Below the pieces are notes generated by a model, which was not told the DNA's origin, made no database searches, and saw only the letters and a list, made by a program, of their open reading frames with translations. A stretch of DNA of 64,000 nucleotides. Source: Thiomicrospira sp. ALE5. Lineage in GTDB: Bacteria > Pseudomonadota > Gammaproteobacteria > Thiomicrospirales > Thiomicrospiraceae. A program made the position numbers and the translations under genes. The stretch spans positions 569,960 through 633,959 of the forward strand of contig NZ_FOYY01000003.1 in the NCBI RefSeq assembly GCF_900112445.1. Reading direction: 5' to 3'. Within the stretch, counting starts at the first letter, position 1. Each line of letters begins with the position of its first letter. Positions 17,836 through 25,638 of the stretch are shown here, one piece after another.

Positions 17836-18290
17836 TGCCCCTTTACAGCTAAGACCTTAACAGTAAACACGAAGTTTTCACCCGCTAATGGGTGATTAAA
17901 ATCAACCTTCACCTGTTGCTGCTCATCATCAACCGCCACAACGGTACCAGGTATCTCATCGCCTGTCGGCGTGGTAAAGCCAATGACCAGGCCTGGTTTA
18001 AGATCCATATCCCCGGCAAATTCAACCTTATCAATGTCATAAACATTATTGGGATCAGGATAACCAAAACCATCTTCCGGCGGCACACTAAACTTTGCCT
18101 CAGTACCCACTTCTAAGCCAGTGATAAGGGCTTCCAAATTCGGGTGTAATTGACCATCGCCCAATTCAAGAACCAAAGGTTCAGCTTCATCTGCCCTATC
18201 AAGCACCTGCCCAGATGGCAAAGCTATTTCAAATGCTATAGCGACTTGCTGGCCTGCTGCGATCCGTTGTGATTGCTCAACCATGTTCAT
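17832..18290 (-). CDS. FKBP-type peptidyl-prolyl isomerase, SlpA/FkpB-like
   Basis: The 152-residue protein has the FKBP fold interrupted by an insert-in-flap domain, as in SlyD and SlpA. Key parts are FEIALPSGQVLDRADEAEPL, LELGDGQLHPNLEALITGLEVG and VPPEDGFGYPDPNNV. No signal peptide is present, so it is cytoplasmic. It lacks the histidine-rich metal-binding tail of SlyD, which favours the SlpA/FkpB branch. It converges with the PP0621-type gene and lies six bases after a lipoprotein gene on the same strand. Confidence 0.9.
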   Translation of the reverse strand: MNMVEQSQRIAAGQQVAIAFEIALPSGQVLDRADEAEPLVLELGDGQLHPNLEALITGLEVGTEAKFSVPPEDGFGYPDPNNVYDIDKVEFAGDMDLKPGLVIGFTTPTGDEIPGTVVAVDDEQQQVKVDFNHPLAGENFVFTVKVLAVKGH

Positions 18291-18296
18291 TCTTCC

Positions 18297-18677
18297 TTAT
18301 TCAATTCGACCAAAAAAGCGAAATGGCTCTCGCGGAATATCACCACACTGAACCTGCCATTCAAGTTGATGCGCACAGGCTCCGCTCGAACACTCGGCTT
18401 GATGGTTGGCTAGCACCTCATGAGCAAAAGCTTGCCGTGATAAGATTTTGTAGCCATTTGGACACAAGCTCTCAGCCTGCTTGCGGAGTGCGCGACTTTC
18501 AAAACTGCTTGGTGCGGCATCACGAAATTGGGTTAATCGATAAGTTTCAAGTGGCTTTTCTTGCGAAGCTTCACTAGAGGCCGGAGTCAAATCCTGAACT
18601 TGTACCTGCGCACAACCAGAAAGCGCAAATACTGCCGATAGTGACAGCAACCCCCATAAACGATTCAGCCTTAGCAT
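18297..18677 (-). CDS. Hypothetical lipoprotein
   Basis: A 21-residue signal peptide ends in the lipobox LSGC with Cys22, so the mature protein is probably anchored to the outer membrane. The mature part of about 105 residues has four cysteines (in SLCPNGY, QAECSSGACAH and VQCGDI), which could form two disulfides. I do not recognise a family. It is six bases upstream of the FKBP gene and divergent from the YhcH-like gene. Confidence 0.75.
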   Translation of the reverse strand: MLRLNRLWGLLSLSAVFALSGCAQVQVQDLTPASSEASQEKPLETYRLTQFRDAAPSSFESRALRKQAESLCPNGYKILSRQAFAHEVLANHQAECSSGACAHQLEWQVQCGDIPREPFRFFGRIE

Positions 18678-18792
18678 GTGGACTTACCCGATATTAAAAT
18701 TCAAAGGGTAAATTCTACCATAGCCCAGAAATCAGCACCAACTGCATTAGATAAGCAAGTTATAATATAATGTAAGTTTTTTGGATTACGTT

Positions 18793-19242
18793 ATGATATT
18801 TGATCACCAGCTGCATGCATCACACTATCTTGGCCTGCACAAGGCTATTGACGAAGCGATTGAATTTATTCAAGACCCAAGTGCGATTGCACAACTTTCT
18901 TTTGGTCGCCAAACCATTTCACCCCAGCTTGATGCCATTGTTGATCAGTATATGACCGGACAATCACAAGACCGCTATCTTGAAGCGCATCGTCGTTTTG
19001 TCGATTTGCAGCTAATGCTTGATGGCAGTGAAATGATGCAAGTAGCCACTTTAACTGACCAAACACCTGTGCAAGCTTACGAAGAACAGCAAGACTTTGC
19101 TCTTTATGATCTACAGGGACAAATGATCCATGTAGCACAACATCATTTTGTCATTTTTATGCCTCAAGATGCACACCTTCCCTGCTTAGGGCAACCGAGT
19201 AAACCCGTTAAAAAACTTATTCTAAAAGCGCGTATTGCTTAA
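18793..19242 (+). CDS. YhcH/YjgK/YiaL (DUF386) cupin-like protein
   Basis: The 149-residue protein resembles the E. coli YhcH/YiaL group, which has a cupin-like barrel and has been linked to sugar or sialic-acid metabolism. Typical segments are AHRRFVDLQLMLDGSEMM with the conserved histidine region and HHFVIFMPQDAHLPCL. A TTG at 18781 opens the frame, but the ATG at 18793 with TGGA nearby is a more ordinary start. The SQR-like gene follows 26 bases later on the same strand. No sugar genes lie nearby, so its substrate is open. Confidence 0.85.
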   Translation: MIFDHQLHASHYLGLHKAIDEAIEFIQDPSAIAQLSFGRQTISPQLDAIVDQYMTGQSQDRYLEAHRRFVDLQLMLDGSEMMQVATLTDQTPVQAYEEQQDFALYDLQGQMIHVAQHHFVIFMPQDAHLPCLGQPSKPVKKLILKARIA

Positions 19243-19268
19243 TGTTCATTACTATACCAAGGTAACTT

Positions 19269-20411
19269 ATGACATCATCAACAGCATCAACTCTACACAT
19301 CATCGGCAGTGGCTTTGCCGCGCTGACTGCCGCCAAAAACCTACGCAAACAACAACCTCAGGCACGCATTCAACTCATCTCACCGCGTGATGAATTGGTA
19401 TATTACCCGAGTTTAATTTGGTTACCATCTGACTTACGCAAGCCGAGTGATTTAACTGTCAACTTAAACAATTTTTTTAGCCGCAATCAAATTGAATGGG
19501 TTGAAGCCAGCGTGACGGGTGTCAGCGCACAGGGTCGTTCAATTCAGACCAGTGCTGGTGAATTACACAATGACGGCTTAATCATTGCATCAGGTGGGCG
19601 TTTTATCAAAAAACTCCCCGGCATTGAACACGCCTTTACCCCTTGTGAAGGCATTGACCCAGTGATGGCGTTGAGTGACAGACTCACCCAACTTGACGGC
19701 GGAACCATTGCGATCGGTTTTGGCGGCAATCCAAAAGAACCCAGCGCGATGCGGGGCGGCCCGATGTTTGAGTTTTTATTTGGCATTGACACGCTATTAC
19801 GCCGCCAAGGCCGTCGTGACAAATTCAAAATTGTGTTTTTTAATCCAGCTGAAGAACCCGGTAAGCGCCTAGGTGAAAAAGTACCGCAAAAAATACTCAA
19901 AATGATGACCGACCGCGGCATCGAAGCTAAGCTCGGTCAAAAAGTCATGGGGTTTGGTTCTAAACAAGTTCAATTAGCCAATGAAAGCTTTACTGCTGAT
20001 TTAATCTTATTTATGCCGGGCATGACCGGTCCCGCTTGGCTTGCAAACAGCGACCTTCCCCTCTCGCCCGGTGGGATGATTCAAGCTGACGAATTTACCC
20101 AAGTAGTGGATTGCCCTGGTACCTTTGTTGCTGGTGATTCGGGCAGCTTCCCTGGGCCGGAGTGGCAGCCCAAACAAGCACATGCTGCTGATATTCAGGC
20201 CAAAACCGCCGCCATCAACTTGAGCCAGTACCTGAACCAAAAACCTGCTCAGACCAAAATAAAACACGAGCTGATTTGTATTGTCGATACCTTAGACAAA
20301 GGCATACTGATTAAGCGCACCGATAAAGGTACGCTAATGTTACCGCCGCTGCGCATCATGCATTATGCGAAGCGGGTTTTTGAGAAACTCTATTTACGCC
20401 AATATCGTTAA
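19269..20411 (+). CDS. FAD-dependent pyridine nucleotide-disulphide oxidoreductase, sulfide:quinone reductase-like
   Basis: The 380-residue protein has an N-terminal dinucleotide-binding motif (IIGSGFAALTAAKNL), a second nucleotide-type strand (IAIGFGGN), and the FAD-contacting VAGDSGSFPGPEWQPKQAH, in the layout of sulfide:quinone reductases. It contains three cysteines: 126 (TPCEGI), 282 (VDCPGTF) and 337 (ELICIVD). Cys126 and Cys337 are candidates for the redox pair. The Cys expected near residue 160 in classical SQR is not visible, so it may be a divergent SQR type or a related flavoprotein. Sulfide oxidation at the membrane would suit the inferred lifestyle. Confidence 0.78.
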   Translation: MTSSTASTLHIIGSGFAALTAAKNLRKQQPQARIQLISPRDELVYYPSLIWLPSDLRKPSDLTVNLNNFFSRNQIEWVEASVTGVSAQGRSIQTSAGELHNDGLIIASGGRFIKKLPGIEHAFTPCEGIDPVMALSDRLTQLDGGTIAIGFGGNPKEPSAMRGGPMFEFLFGIDTLLRRQGRRDKFKIVFFNPAEEPGKRLGEKVPQKILKMMTDRGIEAKLGQKVMGFGSKQVQLANESFTADLILFMPGMTGPAWLANSDLPLSPGGMIQADEFTQVVDCPGTFVAGDSGSFPGPEWQPKQAHAADIQAKTAAINLSQYLNQKPAQTKIKHELICIVDTLDKGILIKRTDKGTLMLPPLRIMHYAKRVFEKLYLRQYR

Positions 20412-20417
20412 TGATAT

Positions 20418-20444
20418 GCAAGCGACTTATTGCAAGTCGCTTGC
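20418..20444. terminator. Bidirectional hairpin between convergent SQR-like and Spy-like genes
   Basis: A perfect 11-base-pair stem (GCAAGCGACTT / AAGTCGCTTGC) with a five-base loop begins seven bases after the SQR-like stop. It overlaps the stop codon and final codons of the convergent gene. It can fold in both directions and is placed as a shared terminator. Strong T runs are absent on either side. Confidence 0.6.
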
Positions 20445-20879
20445 AAGATCAACTAACAACTCCCACTGATCGTTGTCTAAAACTGCGCGCAGACGCGTGG
20501 CACACTCAACGCTCATGGCGACACGGGCTTGCTCGGCCTCACTAATTAGCTTGACTAATTTTTGCAACTCGTCAGGATCGGGCGCTTGCGAACTGGATAG
20601 CAACTCCCACATTTCACGACGCAATGAACGCGTCAGGATTTCGTTATCTTCCCGCTCATGATTCATCTGATTCGCAATCAAGCGCGCTTCTTGACGTTGC
20701 TCAGGCGTCAGCTCCAATAAATCAGCATTTGGCATCACGTGTGGCATCAACACCACAACAGGGGTTGCCAATACAAAGTTGCGTTCAGCCAATACCTGAG
20801 TTGATACTGACGTTGCGGCCAAACCCAAGCTCAGCGCAGTGACCACTGGAATTGCTTTAATCTGCTGCCATGTCATCAC
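20427..20879 (-). CDS. Spy/CpxP-like periplasmic protein (LTxxQ family)
   Basis: A signal peptide (cleavage likely after VLA near residue 31) is followed by about 120 mostly helical residues. The first motif, LLELTPEQRQEARLIANQMN, contains the LTxxQ signature of Spy/CpxP/ZraP proteins. A second, weaker copy lies at the C-terminus (LDNDQWELLVDLAS). Family members are periplasmic chaperones or stress sensors. The single mature cysteine (VECATRL) is unusual. It is the gene downstream of the ABC exporter start on the opposite side, with a 26-base gap to that gene's stop, and could be its own unit. Confidence 0.75.
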   Translation of the reverse strand: MMTWQQIKAIPVVTALSLGLAATSVSTQVLAERNFVLATPVVVLMPHVMPNADLLELTPEQRQEARLIANQMNHEREDNEILTRSLRREMWELLSSSQAPDPDELQKLVKLISEAEQARVAMSVECATRLRAVLDNDQWELLVDLASDLQ

Positions 20880-20905
20880 GAATACTCCTTAGTTAAGACA
20901 ATCTA

Positions 20906-22750
20906 TTACCGGTATAGCTTATGATACGTCCCTTGTTGCTGCAACAGAGATTCATGGTCGCCAGTTTCAATAATTTTGCCATCTTCAAATACCAAAATCC
21001 GATCCGCCTGCTTAATGGAACTCAAGCGATGTGCAACAATCAGCGTGGTGCGCTGGGCAAAAAACGGTGCGAGATCTTGATACAGCTCTCGCTCTGTAGC
21101 CATATCCAGTGCTGAAGTCGCCTCATCCATAATGACCACTTTTGGATCCTGTAAAATCATGCGCGCAATCGCTAAACGCTGACGCTGACCACCGGAAAGC
21201 TTAATACCATTGCGCCCCAATTCGGTATCTAACTGCTCAGGCAATTCTTGAATGGTTTCATCTAACTGCGCCATTCTTAATGCGTCCCAGCAGGCCTGGT
21301 CATCCAAATCGCGGCCAAGGGTTAAGTTAAATCGCACCGACTGGTTAAACAGCATCGGCGTTTGCAAAACGGTCGCGACCTGCTCACGCAACGGCTCATA
21401 ACCAATATCACGAATATCATGGCCGTTATAAAGTATTTGGCCGGAATCAGGTTGGTAAAAGCCCAATAACATACTCACCAAGGTCGTTTTACCACCGCCA
21501 CTGGCCCCAACCAACGCCAGTTTTTCACCCGGATTGAGGGTAAAACTCAACCCATCTAACACCTTGTGTTGCTTGCCTGGATAATGGAATACCAAATCGC
21601 GTACTTCCACTTTGGTTTTATCTGCCTGATTAAACGCCTGTACTTTAGGTTGATACTGACCCTCTTGTTGTAAATTCAGCACACTGTTAATTCGCGATAA
21701 GCCACCGTCTGCCGCGTTATAACTATACTGAATCGCCAATAATTCTTGTACTGGGCCCATCATAAACCACAAGTAACCAAACACGGCCATCATCTGCCCA
21801 ATGCTCAGATCTGAAAACACCACCATCAGCATGCTCACGCCACGGAAAATATCAAAGCCGACTAAAAAAATTAAAAAGGACAAGCGCGAAGCCGCATCAC
21901 TTTTCCAGGTAAAGGCTTCAGAATGTTGCTTGACGTTTTTGGCCTTGCCACGGACGCGATCAAAAAAAGCACGATCGCGATTCGCCGCCCGCACTTGTTG
22001 CAAAGCTTCCAGCGTTTCTGATAAGGATTGTTGAAAGGCATCCAGCGCGGAGTTTTCTTTTTTCTTCAGGCTTTTAACATGACGTCCCATCCGCATGGTG
22101 AAATAGACTACTATCGGGTTCATCAACAAAATAAACACCGCCAGTTGCCAATGTAACCACAACAAAATCAACGTCATACCCACCAAACTGAGCACCGCGA
22201 CAATTAACTTGCCCACCGTGGTGCCAATAAAAGTGTCGATGGTATTGACATCATTAACCAGGGTGGCATTCACCGAACCGGTACCCAAGGTTTCATATTG
22301 CGCCATGGATACGCCCTGCACCCGCGCCAATAAATCGCGGCGAATACGATAGGTTACATCCTTGGCAATCACGGTAAATTGCTGCATTTGCCACACACCA
22401 AGACCCACGCCAATAGCGCGTAACAGAATGGTAATCACCGTTATGGCAACAATATAGTAAATCGCCCCATACCAGCTCTCCGGTGCGATAGCTTGCAGGC
22501 CTGCTACAATCCAACCAGGATCATTTAACAACACCTCATCAACCAACAAGGGCAGCAATAATGGCAGCGGCACGGTGGCCAGCGTCGCTAAAATCGCAAT
22601 AATATGCGCTTTAACCAACAAACCCTTGTGCTGCAACACTAAATCGAAAATGCGCTGCCATGAATAAGGCGGGGTACATTGCGTACCAATCGCATCAGCC
22701 GCTAAGGTCACTTGCCCGTCTTTGATGTTAAGCGTTGATGACTGACTCAT
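20906..22750 (-). CDS. ABC-type exporter, fused membrane and ATPase domains
   Basis: The 614-residue protein is a half-transporter. An N-terminal six-helix exporter domain (about 45-345) is followed by a nucleotide-binding domain with Walker A GASGGGKTTL, signature LSGGQRQRLAIARM, Walker B VVIMDEATSALD and the switch histidine in IVAHRLSSI. Such proteins export lipids, peptides or drugs. The substrate cannot be read from the sequence, although the general form is MsbA-like. It ends four bases before the tatD start region on the same strand (22750 versus the tatD stop at 22754), so they form one transcript from tatD. Confidence 0.93.
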   Translation of the reverse strand: MSQSSTLNIKDGQVTLAADAIGTQCTPPYSWQRIFDLVLQHKGLLVKAHIIAILATLATVPLPLLLPLLVDEVLLNDPGWIVAGLQAIAPESWYGAIYYIVAITVITILLRAIGVGLGVWQMQQFTVIAKDVTYRIRRDLLARVQGVSMAQYETLGTGSVNATLVNDVNTIDTFIGTTVGKLIVAVLSLVGMTLILLWLHWQLAVFILLMNPIVVYFTMRMGRHVKSLKKKENSALDAFQQSLSETLEALQQVRAANRDRAFFDRVRGKAKNVKQHSEAFTWKSDAASRLSFLIFLVGFDIFRGVSMLMVVFSDLSIGQMMAVFGYLWFMMGPVQELLAIQYSYNAADGGLSRINSVLNLQQEGQYQPKVQAFNQADKTKVEVRDLVFHYPGKQHKVLDGLSFTLNPGEKLALVGASGGGKTTLVSMLLGFYQPDSGQILYNGHDIRDIGYEPLREQVATVLQTPMLFNQSVRFNLTLGRDLDDQACWDALRMAQLDETIQELPEQLDTELGRNGIKLSGGQRQRLAIARMILQDPKVVIMDEATSALDMATERELYQDLAPFFAQRTTLIVAHRLSSIKQADRILVFEDGKIIETGDHESLLQQQGTYHKLYR

Positions 22751-22753
22751 GGT

Positions 22754-23536
22754 TTAGGCCTCCAGCCGAAATAGACGCGCAAAATTGGCCGTAGTGGCCT
22801 GAGCAACGGTTTCGAATGATTCACCGCGCAATTGCGCGAGTTGCTCTACCACATAACGGGTATAACCCGGTTGATTGGTTTTGCCTCGATAAGGAACAGG
22901 CGCTAAATAAGGCGCATCGGTTTCAACCAAAATCCGCTCTAATGGTAAGGCTTTCGCCACTTCATGCAGCGCTTTGGCGTTTTTAAAGGTCACAATCCCC
23001 GAGAAGGAAATATAAAAGCCCAGTGCAATCGCCGCCTCAGCCGTGGCTAAATCTTCGACAAAGCAATGCATGATGCCACCCACTTGATCAGCACCCTCTT
23101 GTTGCAAAATCTGCAACACATCGGGTGTGGAGGCACGAGTATGAATCACCAGCGGCTTATTGACTTCTTTGGCCATCCGAATATGCTGGCGAAAACGCGC
23201 GTGCTGATAGCTCAAGTCCACCTCATCAGGTTTTTGATGAAAATAATCCAAGCCGACTTCGCCTACCGCCAAGACTTTAGGATGCGCCAAGGCTGTGCGC
23301 AATTGCTCATCGCTGACCACCACCTCCGGTCCGCTACAAGGATGCACACCAATACTGGCATAAACTGGGTCGTGACGATCACACAAACCCAGCACCTCAT
23401 CCCAGGCATCTGGGCCTATCGCGACACACATCATTCTATGGACGCCCAAATCAGCCGCTTGAGCAATAACCTGTTCGGTGGTACCCACCACTTCTGGATC
23501 GAGAATATTTAAATGACAGTGTGAATCGATAATCAT
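22754..23536 (-). CDS. TatD-family metal-dependent hydrolase (YcfH)
   Basis: The amidohydrolase-fold protein begins MIIDSHCHLN with the first two metal histidines, has VGEVGLDYFH with the bridging glutamate, LVIHTRAS and GIMHCFVED with further ligands, and LVETDAPYLAP with the catalytic aspartate. Relatives are 3'-5' DNases acting in repair or quality control. A TTG at 23557 opens the frame, but ATG 23536 preceded by AGAGGA gives the classic start. In related bacteria this gene directly follows holB; here a toxin-antitoxin island of about 3.1 kb separates them. Confidence 0.93.
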   Translation of the reverse strand: MIIDSHCHLNILDPEVVGTTEQVIAQAADLGVHRMMCVAIGPDAWDEVLGLCDRHDPVYASIGVHPCSGPEVVVSDEQLRTALAHPKVLAVGEVGLDYFHQKPDEVDLSYQHARFRQHIRMAKEVNKPLVIHTRASTPDVLQILQQEGADQVGGIMHCFVEDLATAEAAIALGFYISFSGIVTFKNAKALHEVAKALPLERILVETDAPYLAPVPYRGKTNQPGYTRYVVEQLAQLRGESFETVAQATTANFARLFRLEA

Positions 23537-23555
23537 AACGTCCTCTGTAAGCCAC

Positions 23556-23609
23556 AACCTTCGCTTGGAAGCTAACTAAAATCAATTGGAGCCAAGGGCT
23601 GGGTTGGTT
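23556..23609. repeat. Left diverged copy of the holB 3' end (direct repeat with 26697-26750)
   Basis: These 54 bases align without gaps to 26697-26750, with 44 identities by my count. On the minus strand they still read like the end of holB: PTQPLAPIDFS then a TAG at 23572-23574, compared with PTQPLTRIDFS in the intact gene. The copy lies directly before the tatD start codon. It looks like the original holB terminus left beside tatD when the island arrived. That history is inference. Confidence 0.8.
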
Positions 23610-23735
23610 AGAATTTTTATCATTTTAACCAAGCATGTACAAGATTTGTAACAGTTTTAACATTTTCATCATGAATAAAAACTTTCAGTGTAAAGGTGCA
23701 ATCTAGATAATCCACAGTAACCCTAAAGAACCCTA

Positions 23736-23963
23736 TTAAAGCTGGTCTTGTTTCTCCGCTGGGCCATCACCAACTTGATTTAGTAAATTTAAAGCATGTT
23801 CGCGGCTACCGCTTTTCGCTCGCTGCATTAAATAATCCTCCGTTTTAAGTGAGGCTATTTTTTCAGCCACTGCGGTAACGATAAATTGATTGATGGATAC
23901 CTCACCCTTGAGGTTTTCGATTTCTTTTTTGTAATAGTCGGGCAGTCTTAATGCATAGTTCAT
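23736..23963 (-). CDS. Putative antitoxin, ribbon-helix-helix/HicB-like
   Basis: The 75-residue protein has MNYALRLPDYYKKEIENL and INQFIVTAVAEKIASL, the strand-helix-helix pattern of Arc/CopG/HicB-type DNA-binding domains, then a flexible charged tail (SGSREHALNLLNQVGDG) likely to bind the toxin. Its start overlaps the stop of the PIN gene by four bases, although toxin precedes antitoxin here. A diverged copy of its C-terminal third lies at 26579-26673, next to holB. The TA assignment rests on its partner and size. Confidence 0.82.
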   Translation of the reverse strand: MNYALRLPDYYKKEIENLKGEVSINQFIVTAVAEKIASLKTEDYLMQRAKSGSREHALNLLNQVGDGPAEKQDQL

Positions 23964-24394
23964 TTTAAAACTCCTTGTTGTTGCAAAAACGCTTTAGGGG
24001 TGCAGAGAGTAAAGTTGAACTTACCTTCGATGGCTTTAAAATCCTGGATATTGAAGGTAATGAGGTAGTCAGCCTGAGCATTAACCGCAAGCTCAAGCAC
24101 CATGTCATCCTTGGGGTCTTTAATCAACGGACGCCATAAAAAATAAATGGGTTGGTGATTTGAAATACAGCAAATGTCATCAATAAAACGTCGCAAGTCT
24201 TGCTCTAAAAACTGAGGCATTCGCTCTCTATTTTTTGGGCGGAGCAGTACATCTTCCAACTCCATAATAAAAGGGGTAGAAACACAATGAAGTTGGCTAG
24301 ATTGTTCAAATAACCATTTCACTAGAACATGAGATGCACCTTGATTAGATGTCAACGCAGAAAGCCAAACATTGGTGTCACATACGATCTTCAT
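23960..24394 (-). CDS. PIN-domain toxin of a type II toxin-antitoxin pair (COG1569 type)
   Basis: The PIN ribonuclease fold is visible: MKIVCDTNVWLSAL with the first catalytic aspartate, FIMELEDVLLRP with the conserved glutamate, DPKDDMVLELAVNAQADYL with the central aspartates, and LITFNIQDF near the end. Such toxins cleave RNA. The frame opens at 24406 but the ATG at 24394 starts exactly at the first strand. The antitoxin gene follows with a four-base overlap. Two inverted repeats upstream (24413-24428 and 24455-24481) are candidate operators. Confidence 0.88.
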   Translation of the reverse strand: MKIVCDTNVWLSALTSNQGASHVLVKWLFEQSSQLHCVSTPFIMELEDVLLRPKNRERMPQFLEQDLRRFIDDICCISNHQPIYFLWRPLIKDPKDDMVLELAVNAQADYLITFNIQDFKAIEGKFNFTLCTPKAFLQQQGVLK

Positions 24395-24412
24395 TAGATA
24401 ACCCACTCTTTA

Positions 24413-24428
24413 ATATCAAATATGATAT
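24413..24428. promoter_or_regulatory. Inverted repeat upstream of PIN toxin gene
   Basis: ATATCA and TGATAT form a six-base inverted repeat with a four-base spacer, starting about 19 bases upstream of the toxin ATG. The position fits an operator for autorepression by the antitoxin. This is inference from position and symmetry. Confidence 0.4.
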
Positions 24429-24445
24429 CACTACTGAAAAAAAGT

Positions 24446-24489
24446 GTCTAACGCAATTGTCGTGACAGTGTCATGACAATTTGTTAATC
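24446..24489. promoter_or_regulatory. Inverted repeat: candidate TA operator, or attC-like site
   Basis: A 13-base arm (AATTGTCGTGACA) and its near-perfect inverse (TGTCATGACAATT, one mismatch) surround a single central G at 24468. The outer heptamers GTCTAAC and GTTAATC resemble, but do not fully match, the RYYYAAC/GTTRRRY pair of integron attC sites. The centre ACAGTGT also occurs in the smaller palindrome before the second TA operon (25572-25588), which favours an operator. The structure is seen directly and both roles are inference. Confidence 0.45.
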
Positions 24490-24708
24490 TTAATCAGAAC
24501 GCCCTGCCGGATATCATGAAAATTCGGGGAGGCTAACAGCAGGATTTGTAATTTCTTTACGGTGGCATTTTGGTTTCACAGTTTAAAACTCCAAAGTATC
24601 TAACAGCCTGACTATCCAAGCCCTTTCGATGATTACAGTTTAATTAACATAACAGTATGTTATTATTGAATATGATCCTAATCCTTTCCGTTTTATGCTG
24701 CATAAATT

Positions 24709-24960
24709 ATGGCGACTAAACCACGCTTTTTAAACCTTGTGCGTGAACGCATCTGAACCAAGTATTATTCCTTACGCACCGAGGATACTTATGTAGGCTG
24801 TATTAAAAAATTTATATTTTTTCATAGTAAGCGTCACCCTGCTGAAATGGGTAAGCTTGAAATTGAACAATTTCTGACTTACTTGGCGGACACTCGCTTT
24901 TAAACTTTTAACTTCACATTCAAAAATCAAACTATTTTGGCTGCAGTTTTAATTTTCAAC
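24709..24960 (+). pseudogene. Remnant of an integron-type tyrosine recombinase (IntI-like), N-terminal domain only
   Basis: Read from the ATG at 24709, the frame gives MATKPRFLNLVRERI, an in-frame TGA at 24754, then TKYYSLRTEDTYVGCIKKF, FFHSKRHPAEMGKLEIEQFL and TYLADTRF. A second stop TAA follows at 24901, then FKNQTILAAVLIF in the same frame. This matches the N-terminal core-binding domain of integron integrases (pattern LRERIRxxHYSxRTExxY, FHxxRHP, VExFLxxLA, NQAxxALLF). The catalytic domain with its Arg-His-Tyr residues is absent. Two nonsense codons and the truncation make it non-functional. It lies inside a toxin-antitoxin cluster, and the left-hand TA genes run away from it, as integron cassettes would. 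Confidence 0.75.
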
Positions 24961-24983
24961 CAGCCCGCCAGGCCTGGTTAAAT

Positions 24984-25256
24984 TTAACGTTGTTGCCATT
25001 TAAAAATATCAAGCAATACAATCGAATCCTGCTCGACTTTATAAATGATGGTGTATCCCTGATGAATGAGGTCACGATAAGCTTCATCATTGAGGTAATG
25101 GGAAGGTCGGCACATAAGCGGTTGATTTTTAATCAATTCAAATTTGACCTGTAATTCACGCTCAAAACTCAGTGCCGCAGGTGGATTATCTAATGCAATA
25201 TAACGAAGTATCGATTGCAAACTTGCAACGTAAGACCGCGTTTTTATCAAGTTCAT
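24984..25256 (-). CDS. RelE/ParE-family toxin
   Basis: The 90-residue basic protein has the ParE/RelE pattern: two N-terminal helices (SYVASLQSILRYIALDN and PPAALSFERELQVKFELI), then RPSHYLNDEAYRDLIHQGYTIIYKVEQD and a final strand IVLLDIFKWQQR. These toxins act on gyrase (ParE) or on ribosome-bound mRNA (RelE), and sequence does not settle which. Its start overlaps the antitoxin stop by four bases in the classical antitoxin-first order. Confidence 0.88.
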   Translation of the reverse strand: MNLIKTRSYVASLQSILRYIALDNPPAALSFERELQVKFELIKNQPLMCRPSHYLNDEAYRDLIHQGYTIIYKVEQDSIVLLDIFKWQQR

Positions 25257-25549
25257 CGAACCAAGCCAAGCTCACTAGCAAAAAACTCATTCATGGAGTG
25301 CTCATACTCTTCATCGGAAAGCCGACAACTGCTTTCCGATTCCGCAACGCGTTTTTGAACCGCCTCAATGCTTGAAACCTTGATTGAGTTCTCAAGCTCT
25401 CGCTTTTGCGCTTCAAGATGCTGTTGACGCTGTAGATAATCCAAAATTCCGGCACGCGCCACAGCTGACTTATTTTGATTTAAAACCTGTGCAAAATGGT
25501 CTAATAAATGTTCGGTTTCATCATCCAAGCGAATCGTTAAAGAACCCAT
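25253..25549 (-). CDS. Ribbon-helix-helix (CopG-type) antitoxin
   Basis: The 98-residue protein begins MGSLTIRLDDETEHLLDHFA, a typical CopG ribbon strand and first helix, followed by NKSAVARAGILDYLQRQ for the second helix. The remainder is charged and helical (QKRELENSIKV) and ends in an acidic tail that probably wraps the toxin. It precedes and overlaps the RelE/ParE-type toxin. A 17-base near-perfect palindrome lies 22-39 bases upstream of its start and may be its operator. Confidence 0.88.
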   Translation of the reverse strand: MGSLTIRLDDETEHLLDHFAQVLNQNKSAVARAGILDYLQRQQHLEAQKRELENSIKVSSIEAVQKRVAESESSCRLSDEEYEHSMNEFFASELGLVR

Positions 25550-25571
25550 AATATTGTTCTCCTAAAAAATC

Positions 25572-25588
25572 GTCTTACAGTGTATGAC
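25572..25588. promoter_or_regulatory. Palindrome upstream of CopG/ParE operon
   Basis: GTCTTACA-G-TGTATGAC is an inverted repeat with one mismatched pair, just upstream of the antitoxin gene. It shares the centre ACAGTGT and GTC/GAC outer arms with the longer repeat at 24459-24477 before the PIN operon. This is a candidate autorepression operator, by inference. Confidence 0.45.
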
Positions 25589-25638
25589 AAGTTCAATTTC
25601 TATGCAATCGGTCAAAATACCCTTTGCTGGTTGTGAGG

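Larger units (their letters stand above)
24407..24983. other. Gene-poor segment of the toxin-antitoxin island
   Basis: No intact gene is present in these 577 bases. From left to right they hold two inverted repeats upstream of the PIN toxin (24413-24428 and 24455-24481), about 200 AT-rich bases without recognisable features (24490-24700), the remnant of an integron-type integrase (24709-24960), and one CAGGCCTG palindrome near 24969. Confidence 0.7.

Noticed and set aside
23066-23512. Open frame of 148 codons on the plus strand
   Set aside because: It lies entirely antisense to tatD, which has all metal-binding motifs.
24446-24489. Definite integron attC site
   Set aside because: The outer heptamer GTTAATC breaks the GTTRRRY rule and the element is shorter than usual attC sites; it is kept only as an alternative to an operator.
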